Of a DNA stretch of 32,528 bases, positions 6,501 through 13,883 are shown in pieces. The notes below the pieces were generated by a model, which saw nothing but the letters and a program-made list of their open reading frames with translations, searched no databases and was not told the DNA's origin. This DNA comes from Priapulus caudatus (Eukaryota > Priapulida > Priapulimorpha > Priapulimorphida > Priapulidae): the NCBI RefSeq assembly GCF_000485595.1, contig NW_014577264.1, forward strand, positions 203,803 to 236,330, in the 5' to 3' direction. Both the position numbers and the translations under genes were made by a program. Numbering within the stretch: position 1 is the first letter of the stretch; each line of letters begins with the position of its first letter.

Positions 6501-9058
6501 TTCCATTTCCCCTTTCGACAAAGCGGTATTGCGGGGGTATTAATCACTATCAGTATCAGTGATATTTCTATCTAGTTCTGAAATAGGTTTCGGCTCAACT
6601 TGATTGACCTGCTCTTCATGTACGCTTCCTCCATGCTAAGTTCATCTTCTTTGTTTCTGTCATTCCATATTGGAATTCTCTTTCTTCCCCTTTGGTTAAT
6701 TGCAAATTTGAGGCTTTTTCTTCTGCGATCTGCAGTGATGATCTGTCTATTTGACCAACTTTGCCTCTTTCCGTCTTTGATACGGTCCCTTGGAATCTGA
6801 AGACTAATCTTTATGAGGTTATGGGGTTATATAATTAGTATAGCTCTATCTACAGATTTGATAAAATTGTATATGTGAATAATTAGTGCATGCATGTCAG
6901 ATTGGATAGTATGTGGTTGTAGTGAAAGTGTAGTTAAAGGAATACTTGACTCTAGGTTCTAGGGTTATTTTCAGTTAATTTATATTAAAATTACGCTTCA
7001 TAAAAAGTTTTATGGTTCAATATTTATTAGAAATATTTTTAAAAAGTTTTACAACTGACGGCTATATCGTTGCTTACAACGACGGTGGCGCCACTGGCAG
7101 CGCACCCCCTGAAAAGTTGCGCAAAGCAATGTTTCGGCTGCAGGCTACAGACCGAGGGTGTTTCTTATTTATTAATTAAAGAGCAGAAGGATTGTAATAT
7201 CTTATAAACGACATATAGTTTCAGTTATAATATGGATAAATTTGTCCTAAAATGAATATCGTTCGGTTAATTAGCATTTAAGTATAAATATAATTGCACT
7301 TTTGTGATTAGCCCTCGGTCTGTAATGTGCAAGATAAATTGGCGAATGCGCAATTTTTTCAGGGTGGCAGCACGGTCGTGGGTGTCATGTCAGCAGAAGG
7401 CAGAAAGGTGCGATATGATATGACTACTAGGCACTTTAATTTAATGGAATTTTTTTTTTAGGGTTAGGGTTAGGTTGGTTTTTTTTAAGTGCCTAGTAGT
7501 CATATCATATCGCACCTATCTGCCGGGTGCGTCATGTCAGCGCCCAAAAATGAAGATTTCAAAGTTCAATGTTGTTTTATGACAAACGTGAATGCGTAAT
7601 TATAGATATTTATAGGTATGTGCTATTATTTATAAATCTACTATCATAATATACTCTCAAATTCTAGAGTAAAGTATTCCTTTAAATATTGTATTAGTAA
7701 TGGTGACATGTTGAGTGTCTTCTCTTGCAGGTGCACAGCAATATCTGTTACGTTAAAACTACTGTGCAAGTTTGCTGTGCTCTATAAATCGCTCCCTGCC
7801 TATCTGGAAATATTTGCACCTGTGAAGAATGTGCTATGCAAGGTATAGTAATTTACCTTCTGCTAATAATAATGTATTTGGAATTGTTTAGTGGGTGGTC
7901 CTTTGTCATGTAGGCTCAGGCTAAACACAATGAGTGGGCATAAAAGCATGTTATTAGTAATTGTAGTTGTCTGAACTTGCGTGAAGTTACATTGTGTGAA
8001 ATGTAGAATGTGTAAATGTAAAATTATACATATTACTCATTTTAATACCTTCTATCTTAAGATACAATTGTAACTCTTTCAATCACTGATATAGGTTTCT
8101 GTGCAATGATGGCTGTTATTATCATTTCGGTGACAGGTTCCTTGGGAGAGATACACTGACAGTGTAAAGGCATCGCACCAACAGCTTGTGCAGGAGCTTA
8201 GCAACTGTCTGGAGACACGCCAATCTCTCTCTCGCAGTAAGAAAAGACCTCAACCACTGAAGTTGTTTGAACCCCTAATAGAAGACAAGTAAGCACAGTT
8301 TATGTAACCATATAGCAATAGTGTATTCCAATTATATAGTTATTCCTCATCTCAAATTTAATTAAAGGATTAGCAAAGTATTTTATACGCCACAGATATA
8401 TGTACTAAAGTAGCAATTTACATAGATATGTGGCAGGACAGATTATATAAAGAAAAGTAGTAGAATGTAGTTTTGGGTTTTGTTGCTGGCTGCAGCTATG
8501 ATGGTAGAAAGAAAAGGAAGGGAACTAGAGAACAGATTGAACAGCAGAAGCTATTACACAAACTGAAGCGAGAACGTAAGGGGGCTGTACGAGAGATACG
8601 TAAGGATGCACATTTCCTTGCTGGAGAGAAGCTCAAACAAGAGAAAGAGAAGTATGTTAAATGTTGTCAATCTTCAGGATTGTACTACTTCATGTACTTG
8701 CACCTTCTACTCTAACCCTTTGTATATTCTTCTATTAGTAGCAGATTGCACATTTCTAGCTTTAGAAGCACAACAACTTAATATAAGAATAATATGGAGC
8801 AATTTGAAGTATAATATTTTATCGTCCAGAAAAAATTAAGGATACGTCTTTGCATGTAGCTAGGCATAGGGAACGTTTCAATACGGTGCTAACACCGTCT
8901 TGTGTTAAAAGATTGACACGGTTTTGTTGTGATAACTTGCCTTATTGTGTTTTTTCAGGGATGTTGAACGCAAAGACAAGGTTAAGAGGCTTTATGCTTT
9001 GCTAGGAAACCAGGAAGGTGACTACAAAGCTTTGGTTCGGAATAAACGCAAAGCTTAG
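493..9058 (+). CDS. NOP14: Nucleolar protein 14 (NOP14), C-terminal half, 11 exons; 5' part outside the window
   Basis: NOP14 is a component of the small-subunit processome in the nucleolus, needed for 18S rRNA maturation and 40S assembly. Eleven exons can be placed (493-547, 1131-1261, 1610-1834, 1986-2150, 3646-3733, 3982-4060, 4685-4765, 7731-7842, 8137-8288, 8496-8651, 8959-9058). All have AG acceptors and GT donors and compatible phases. They total 1,344 nt, that is 447 codons plus TAG. Family-specific blocks seen are ELPYTFPAP, ERICKCHHPSLAEGNKEKL, FQHPIVTPALVYMAQML, KRFVPEVNNFLYGILF, KRERKGAVREIRKD and the basic tail after GDYKALVRNKRK. The human protein is about 857 residues, so roughly the C-terminal half is here. 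There is no frameshift or stop, so the gene looks intact despite transposons in its introns. The identification rests on remembered family sequence, not a search. Confidence 0.93.
1131..1261 (+). CDS. NOP14: NOP14 exon b
   Basis: The acceptor is 'tcgttatcag' and the donor 'ctgcag|gtgcgt'. It encodes APGSYDEFRKLIDGY followed by the highly conserved CHHPSLAEGNKEKLQ, and ends in phase 0. Confidence 0.93.
1490..1582 (+). repeat. TG/TGCG-rich tract in a NOP14 intron
   Basis: An alternating purine-pyrimidine tract ('gtgtgtgtttgtgtgtgtgcatgcat', 'gtgcgtgcgtgcgtg') ending 27 bases before the acceptor of exon c. Such sequence can form Z-DNA and, as (UG)n RNA, can bind splicing factors. Any effect here is inference. 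Confidence 0.75.
1610..1834 (+). CDS. NOP14: NOP14 exon c
   Basis: The acceptor is 'tttttgcag' and the donor 'gacatg|gtatac'. It holds 75 codons in phase 0, from TLFRILVEHCG to GQFPGLDM. The polypyrimidine tract lies just after a long TG/TGCG tract in the preceding intron. Confidence 0.92.
1986..2150 (+). CDS. NOP14: NOP14 exon d
   Basis: The acceptor is 'ttcccgcag' and the donor 'ttagat|gtgagt'. It holds 55 codons in phase 0, including SDFQHPIVTPALVYMAQMLA, one of the best-conserved NOP14 segments, and ends TVFLD. Confidence 0.93.
2293..3595 (+). repeat. Hairpin-ended interspersed repeat, copy B (both ends present)
   Basis: The left end reads TTTTT then AGCTCATCTGAC and contains a perfect hairpin CATCTGAC (2302-2309), ATA, GTCAGATG (2313-2320). 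A (CGTC)n-like stretch and 'caacagttgggcacaaatcttaac' follow. From 2293 to about 2788 it matches copy C at 12998-13488 closely. The right end at about 3540-3595 matches copies A and C. No transposase frame is visible. The middle (about 2790-3530) has no counterpart to compare because copy C has a gap there. The left end with its GTCC repeats resembles a repeat type I remember from many marine invertebrates; I cannot name it. Confidence 0.8.
3646..3733 (+). CDS. NOP14: NOP14 exon e
   Basis: The acceptor is 'cattttcag' and the donor 'cagg|gtaagt'. It encodes YVSLSKRFVPEVNNFLYGIL and then FMASIKQDQ, leaving one base. The preceding intron contains copy B of the hairpin-ended repeat, whose 3' end lies only about 50 bases upstream. 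Confidence 0.93.
3982..4060 (+). CDS. NOP14: NOP14 exon f
   Basis: The acceptor is 'tctatttccag'. It encodes VLRVYPPFKSVGTSADLLVL and then PKSAINK. The donor 'caa|gtactt' is chosen because it leaves two bases, which matches the phase needed by the next exon at 4685, and because the frame stops about 50 bases later. Confidence 0.8.
4149..4265 (+). repeat. GGAGTCC-rich dyad module
   Basis: The text 'gtgcgaaattaacaggagtcc' is followed by several GGAGTCC / GGACTCC pairs (4172-4245). The opening 'gcgaaattaac' resembles the start of the hAT element at 21752 ('gttcgaaattcac'), which is also followed by paired GGCC-type words. It may be the left end of a related DNA element; a matching right end was not proved. 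Confidence 0.45.
4685..4765 (+). CDS. NOP14: NOP14 exon g
   Basis: A short exon found by phase and motif. The acceptor 'cttgtattccag' is followed by RTIDTSPLGLWEMASLKDIE and then EPTLEF, and the donor is 'caa|gtactg'. It enters and leaves in phase 2, matching exons f and h, and fills the gap of about 25 residues seen when they are compared with the human protein. LGLWEMAS aligns with the human LSLRWAS region. Confidence 0.8.
5150..5255 (+). mobile_element. Probable right end of a hAT-like element
   Basis: GGCC-rich paired words ('ggtggccccccaaaaaaa', 'ttttgggccaccc', 'ggctggcccgag') run to a terminal GTCAAGCACTG at 5245-5255. Inverted, this gives CAGTGCTTGAC, the style of terminus seen in the well-supported hAT element at 21752-23280. 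The expected 8-base duplication (TTATATTT on the right) was not found next to a left end, so this is a fragment or a wrong call. Confidence 0.4.
5264..6800 (+). pseudogene. Decayed CR1/jockey-type reverse transcriptase (+ strand, in a NOP14 intron)
   Basis: Relic pieces of a non-LTR reverse transcriptase lie in the sense direction of NOP14. At 5295-5450 the frame reads HKSAGPDKVPGFILYHFAHE and ...LPSNWK, the usual region before the palm. At 5735-5970 it reads FLNDRSQIVCVNSG and SSVLGPLLFLPFINDLL, with the catalytic box changed to FAGGG where FADD is expected. NTEKCKILRI follows near 6017. A tail resembling the usual C-terminal 'LWNSLP' region ('PYWNSLSSPLV') appears near 6660-6710 in another frame, beyond a tandem repeat at 6145-6430. 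Stops and frameshifts are frequent and the endonuclease is missing, so it is inactive. Confidence 0.75.
6145..6430 (+). repeat. Two-copy tandem repeat, period 169 bp
   Basis: Unit 1 starts at 6145 and unit 2 at 6314, both beginning 'gggattccaatcaaacttca'. The first 60 bases or so are nearly identical, and both units carry 'ggtcaaggcRttgccatggaaac' downstream. The second unit is cut short. The pair lies within the decayed reverse transcriptase and probably marks an insertion into it. Confidence 0.85.
7148..7322. mobile_element. 175-bp MITE with TA flanks, nested
   Basis: The terminal inverted repeats CAGACCGAGGG (7148-7158) and CCCTCGGTCTG (7312-7322) are perfect over 11 bases and flanked by TA on both sides (7146-7147 and 7323-7324). 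TA duplication points to the Tc1/mariner/pogo group. There is no coding content. It lies inside the TTAA-flanked element, so if real it inserted later. Confidence 0.65.
7384..7541. mobile_element. Palindromic element with telomere-like repeats in the loop
   Basis: A perfect 31-base inverted repeat (7406-7436 and 7487-7517) extends to about 38 bases with one mismatch (GGCAGAAAGG outside left, complement GGCAGATAGG outside right). The 50-base loop contains TTAGGGTTAGGGTTAGG (7458-7474) between T-runs. The direct repeats GTCATGTCAGC at 7384-7394 and 7531-7541 flank it and look like a target duplication or part of one. It would fold into a very stable cruciform. It lies inside the 744-bp TTAA element. 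Confidence 0.7.
7731..7842 (+). CDS. NOP14: NOP14 exon h
   Basis: The acceptor is 'ttctcttgcag' and the donor 'tgcaag|gtatag'. It encodes CTAISVTLKLLCKFAVLYKS and then LPAYLEIFAPVKNVLCK. The acceptor lies only 46 bases right of a 744-bp TTAA-flanked element, so that insertion sits close to the branch-point zone. Confidence 0.9.
8137..8288 (+). CDS. NOP14: NOP14 exon i
   Basis: The acceptor is 'gtgacag' and the donor 'gacaa|gtaagc'. It begins VPWERYTDSVKASHQQL and ends KRPQPLKLFEPLIED. KPxPLKLFxP is a NOP14 landmark. Confidence 0.92.
8496..8651 (+). CDS. NOP14: NOP14 exon j
   Basis: The acceptor is 'ggctgcag' and the donor 'gagaa|gtatgt'. It encodes the basic helical segment YDGRKKRKGTREQIEQQKLL and HKLKRERKGAVREIRKDAHF, the most diagnostic NOP14 motif in the window. 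Confidence 0.95.
8959..9058 (+). CDS. NOP14: NOP14 terminal exon
   Basis: The acceptor is 'gttttttcag'. It encodes DVERKDKVKRLYALLGNQEG and then DYKALVRNKRKA, and ends at TAG (9056-9058). The lysine/arginine-rich C terminus fits a nucleolar protein. Confidence 0.95.
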
Positions 9059-9114
9059 AATTGTATAAAACGGTGTTAATCCAGGACGTATTATTTTGCA
9101 TAAAAAATGTATTT

Positions 9115-9120
9115 AATAAA
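9115..9120 (+). terminator. Polyadenylation signal of NOP14
   Basis: A canonical AATAAA lies 57 bases after the NOP14 stop, the expected position for a short 3' UTR. Further A/T-rich text follows. Confidence 0.7.
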
Positions 9121-10080
9121 ATACAACCAACAATGTTAGAGGTATCAGCGAGTAAGGTCAAAGAGATGTGCTAATTGTATACTCACTGCTGTGTATATAA
9201 AATTATTCACGTAGTTGCATTATCTCATATTTACTGATATACATTGTATTTAAGAAATGACTGAAATGGCAGTAATTATTTTCTAATTAATAATGTATAT
9301 ATCTTGATCACACATTCATAGTTATTTCAGTGGCCTATGTAATGCAAACATGTATTAGGGTAATTGGGGGGAATATGAGCACCTCAAGAATGTTGCTCGG
9401 GGAGAAAGAAACAAACATCAGCTTTCTCAGAATCACTTTTATTTTGAAGACTCCCGTATGCTAAAATAACAAGCATAAATTAAATGCTTAGATAAGGTTA
9501 TAAATAAAATAGTGGCCCATAAAAACTTATACAATTGTGTCCATATTACTCCAAGCTTGGGTAATATGGATGCGTATGTTACCACAACTTAACAACTACA
9601 CATGATTTTTATTCCTGCCTTAAGCAATATGTATTCTTGAGCTAATAAGTAATTATACTGGAAATTTATATTCAAAGAATATATATTTTGCAATAAACAT
9701 TATCTCCTTCTGATCTTGAACATATCTAGACAAAAGAATAATCATTTGTGTTTTTCGCATTACCTCGGTATTAGACTGTAAGCCCATAGCTTCAACAAAT
9801 GATGCGACTGTGATGTTATTTCTGGTGGGGAAGTAGACTGTGGCTAAAGGTTTGTATATATACTATATTAATACCGTTACCCAATTTTGGGTGTTGAAAG
9901 CAATCATGACTAAAATTACTAAATCTAAACTTGGAAATCTTAACTCCAGCAATTAAAGAAAGGCGCCTTGTTGACGGATGGATAGCTGGTCAAATGGCCG
10001 GAGGGAGATGGCTATAGCTTAGCAGCTTTAATTATACAGTTTAACATAAATCACACTCAAATGTTTCTTGGTAGTCATGA
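9121..10080. other. Non-coding stretch, nothing recognised
   Basis: A/T-rich sequence after NOP14. One small inverted repeat is visible: TCCATATTA near 9540 and TAATATGGA near 9563. The text 'gggtaattggggggaatatgagcacc' near 9358 could be a terminus of the pogo-like element on its right, but no convincing partner was found near 12.0 kb. Confidence 0.6.
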
Positions 10081-10084
10081 ACTC

Positions 10085-11790
10085 CTGCACACTGAGTAGC
10101 CTATGCATCCACGAGAGGCATTTCTGGCACTAAATCCAGTCATCACCGGATGTGTCAAGATAACTGTCACTACAGTATGGACACTGTACATCCTCATTTG
10201 TACCTGAGGGATTATTTGATTGTTTTCCTTTTTGAGTAACATGCTTTTGTTTGTTATTACTTTTACCCGGTCTTAGTAGAATGTGTTTTTTCTTTGGCTT
10301 TCTCTATATTCAGCCTTACAGGTTGTCTCAGTAACATTTGCCCTTTTTCCAGATGATCGCTTAACCACACTGGCTCGTCGAGATTTGACTCATCTTTTCT
10401 TTTGTTGTAGATTCCATGCTCTTGTTGTACGGTGATGTTTTTACTTCTGCATGGCACACTTTTACGCGTTATGTTTGTTTAAGAGTTTTTGGGATTGACA
10501 TCAAATCACGGAATGACTGCATGAGATCCATCCACATCCACATTAGCAGACCAACCTGCATCCTCACTTGAGATGTTCCTGACCTATGGTAGGGTCACCA
10601 GACTGTCCAGTCCACAATAATGCTTCTGGTGATTCATGTAGTTGCTGGACATCAGTAACGTCTGTGGTTTTAGAAGTAACAGACTTTCCCGAACCCATAC
10701 TTGAGACATGTTCCTGACCAGTCACCTATGGTAGGGTCACCAGACTGTTCAGTCGAAAATAATGCTTCTGGTGATTCGTGTAGTTGCTAGACATCAGGAG
10801 CGTTTGTGATTTTTGGAAGTAACAGACTTTCCTGAATCCTTACTTTAGACATGTTCCTGACCTATGGAAGGGTCATCAGATTGTTCAGTCGATGATGCTG
10901 CATCTGGTGATTCAGGTAGTTGCTGGATATCCGTCACTTCTGTAGCGATAAAATTCTCATCAGAAAAGATTCCAGGGTTGTAAGGGTTGATTCCCGATTT
11001 TTGAAAGCCTGCCAGCGCATTTTTCACCGTTGCTGCTTTTCCACATGCCTCCCCAAAACGTTAAGCTATCTGCCATTCAGTTACCACTCGAGCTGAGCAT
11101 CCAGCCTGTACTTCAGAGTCATAGAACAAATTAAGGCTCTTGACTACTGACATATCAAGTGGCTACATTTGATGGGTACAGTGTGAAGGCAAGGATAGGA
11201 TGAGCACATTACTGGCACGAGCTCACGATCTATGACAGGGATGTTTTGTATGTGACTAGCACTAGTGTGACCATCCAAGATGAGCAATACCGTGCTAGAC
11301 GTTTGCCTTGGCTGAACTGAAAGTAAAAAGTGATCAAACCATATTTCAAAAAAGTGACCCATTAATCCATCCTGACTGGTTTGCAACATTGACACTTCCT
11401 GTTTGTGCTTTGTCCATGAGTTCTGCCCTGTATCGTACACGGAGGAATATCAAGATGGGAGGTACGAATGATCTACATGCAACAGCTGTTAGTTTTCCCC
11501 TTATCAGCGCTGGTCAGAGATCCGAAATTTATCTTTTCTTTCTTGGCTAAAATCTTTAGAGGTTTGTGACAGACTGTGTATCCGGATTCATCAACATCAT
11601 GCAGATGAAGATATCTGGTGGAAGTAGGCGCTGACCATCTTTAGATAAACGTATGTCTTGCATTTTTTTGTAAAAAATCTCCACTTTAGCTTTGCATGCT
11701 GAGCCAATAGCTCTTTGCATTGACACGGCCTCTGGGGAACGAATGGAAATATCAGGTTTACGTCTGTTCACTAGCTCAGTCTGATATTCT
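10085..11790 (-). pseudogene. Pogo-like (CENP-B/Tigger-type) DDE transposase, broken
   Basis: Reading leftwards, ELVNRRKPDISIRSPEAVSM and the following helix (11780-11600) match the segment between the DNA-binding and catalytic domains of pogo-type transposases. SSTVLLILDGHTSASHI (about 11300-11245) is the second catalytic Asp block. LAGFQKSGINPYNPGIFSDE (about 11020-10960) is the post-catalytic 'GIxPxNPxxF' block. Near 10180-10090 the text CPYCSDSY, then CQKC and WMH forms a Cys4/His finger of the kind found at the C terminus of some family members, with a TAG before CQKC. Frames change several times and the N-terminal helix-turn-helix domain is not visible, so this is an inactive copy. Confidence 0.8.
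10564..10980 (-). repeat. Three tandem copies of a ~140-bp unit in the transposase 3' region
   Basis: The words 'atgttcctgacc', 'atggtagggtcaccagactg', 'aatgcttctggtgattc' and 'tagttgctggacatcag' recur in order with starts near 10573, 10708 and 10851, so the period is about 137-142. The copies differ by point changes and a short insert ('agtcacc' in the second). The unit matching the reading frame is the one nearest 10,960. This is an internal duplication of the acidic linker between the catalytic domain and the finger. Confidence 0.85.
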
Positions 11791-12997
11791 CATAAGCCAT
11801 TATTGCATAAATAATTATAATAAACTCACAAAAGTCACTGTGCTTTCAACAATGGCGTTTTACTTGTCTCACTATACACGTATCACATTACACACTAACG
11901 ATACAAGCTCGTCTCAACTACTTCCTCTCAGCAACAACCCAGTGCACTGGTCTCACTCCTACATATAACTGTAAACAGCTGGTCACCTGACCAGAATGGC
12001 TTGCGCAATGGGTTCTTTAGTCGGTCACCGCGCGTGGCTTCATAATACGGAACACCCCTCTGGAAATCAAAGCTGAGTGATTTTCCCTCCTAAATTATTG
12101 TATCGAAGTAAAACAACTAATCAGACACAGTCGTCTTAAACAAATTACATGAGTTCATGTGAATCTCAATAGATAGACAGATAGATAATAGGTTTATTGC
12201 AAAACTAGTATTAACAACGTTACAATTAAAATAAATTTTGCAAACACGATATCATCAGGCAGTATAAAACTGAAATTGATGATATTTACAATAATATATG
12301 TCCCATGGTAAGACATTATTATCACTTAAAATATTGGTTCATAAAATTATATCACTACAACCTTAATCATCTTTAAGAATATATACAATATTTAAAATAA
12401 CGTGATCCTTAGTCAAAAATAGTTACAATTAAAATGTGACAGCGATAATCAAACATATCACATAACCAAAAGTTGTCCAGAGAGTTATTTCAAAGAGACC
12501 AAAATGTTTATAAAGGGGCGCAAATAAAAGACTAATTATCCATGCTATTGTAAAAAATTCTGTGCCTGTTTACAATTTGTTAATCATCCTGCACATGTAC
12601 GGAACAGGGTTATTGAAGTACCGGCTGGTACGAGGGACTTTTGCCAGCCGGAGTTTACTAGAATTCCTTGTTATGCGGTTAGACACGTTTATTGCTGAAG
12701 GAGGGCAAATATCCTGTAATCGTTTACTGTGAACTGATAAGCAACATTTTCACAAAGCTGCTCACGACGAAACGCAAGTCTTTGGATCTGAAGCTGGGAT
12801 AGTACCTCATTGTACATGTCGTACCTATTCCAATTATTATAACCTATTATTATTTTCACTGCCCTTACTTGCACAGATTCAATTTGACGTGAGAGCTCTT
12901 TGGTAAGGCCCGTGTGCCAGACGGGTGCAGCATATTCCAGAATCGGTCTGACGTAACCACAGTAAATTTGTACGAGATCTTCACAGCTAAGCCTAGC

Positions 12998-13883
12998 TTT
13001 TTTAGCTCATCTGACATAGTCAGATGCAGCTTGTAGAATCGCATGATTGTCCGTGCGTCCGTCCGTGCGTCCGTCAACAGTTGGGCACAAATCTTAACTG
13101 CTCGACGTACGGTCACGATATTGGGGGCGTGGGGGGGTAATCTGAAAACGAGTTGGTATGTCGAAGCTGGGGGTCAAAGGTCAAAGGTCAAGAGGTGTAA
13201 AAGAAGGGGGAACATTCGCTCCTTAACTTAAGATATAGGGAGGAAATGCAGAATTGCGGCACAAATCTAAACGGCTCGACCTAGGCTCGTGATAGTCGGT
13301 GTATAGGATCATGGTAGGAAAAGCCATCACTGTGCACCGAAATTGGAGGTTACAGGTCAAAGGTCAATGGGGCACAGGGCAGATTTTAGACATTTTCTGA
13401 GGACATGGTCTGACGGAGCGATTGAAAACCTTTTGTTTCAGCGGTGACCTACCATTTGTATGGCTTTATTGAAAGGACCATGAAATGTNNNNNNNNNNNN
13501 NNNNNNNNNNNNNNNNNNNNNNNNNNNNNNNNNNNNNNNNNNNNNNNNNNNNNNNNNNNNNNNNNNNNNNNNNNNNNNNNNNNNNNNNNNNNNNNNNNNN
13601 NNNNNNNNNNNNNNNNNNNNNNNNNNNNNNNNNNNNNNNNNNNNNNNNNNNNNNNNNNNNNNNNNNNNNNNNNNNNNNNNNNNNNNNNNNNNNNNNNNNN
13701 NNNNNNNNNNNNNNNNNNNNNNNNNNNNNNNNNNNNNNNNNNNNNNNNNNNNNNNNNNNNNNNNNNNNNNNNNNNNNNNNNNNNNNNNNNNNNNNNACTT
13801 GATTCGGTTGCCAGTGAGTTTATCAGAAGAATACCTGGCTACAGTACATGTCAGTTGAGCGCTGTCGCTCTGCGGCACTTGTT
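12998..13883 (+). repeat. Hairpin-ended interspersed repeat, copy C (middle lost in an assembly gap)
   Basis: The left end has T6 then AGCTCATCTGAC with the same perfect hairpin as copy B, GTCC repeats, and 'caacagttgggcacaaatctta'. The right end has GAGCG, CTGT, CGCTC and 'gcggcacttgtt'. N at 13489-13797 hides the middle, so the true length is unknown. It interrupts a reverse transcriptase, which fixes both ends to within a few bases. A possible target duplication is TTTAG on both sides, but the T-run makes it uncertain. Confidence 0.85.
13489..13797. other. Assembly gap (N)
   Basis: A run of N inside copy C of the hairpin-ended repeat, probably a repeat-induced gap. Open frames reported across it have no meaning. 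Confidence 0.99.

Larger units (their letters stand above)
6938..7681. mobile_element. 744-bp non-autonomous DNA element with TTAA duplication
   Basis: The left terminus AGGAATACTTGACTCTAG (6938-6955) and the right terminus, whose complement is AGGAATACTTTACTCTAG (7664-7681), match at 17 of 18 positions. Both are flanked outwards by TTAA (6934-6937 and 7682-7685). A TTAA duplication is the mark of piggyBac, Kolobok and related superfamilies. No transposase frame is inside, so it would have been moved in trans. Two smaller inverted-repeat elements lie within it. The right end is 46 bases from a NOP14 splice acceptor. Confidence 0.8.

Noticed and set aside
7458-7474. A true telomere or chromosome end
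   Set aside because: Only two and a half TTAGGG units in the middle of an intron, inside a palindrome; interstitial, not terminal.
9358-12060. Exact ends of the pogo-like element
   Set aside because: 'gggtaattggggggaatatga' near 9358 and 'aggggtgttccgtattatga' (complement) near 12,050 look loosely alike but do not align well enough to call inverted repeats.
12180-12200. GATA microsatellite as an independent feature
   Set aside because: It is best explained as the 3' terminal short repeat of CR1-like element 1.
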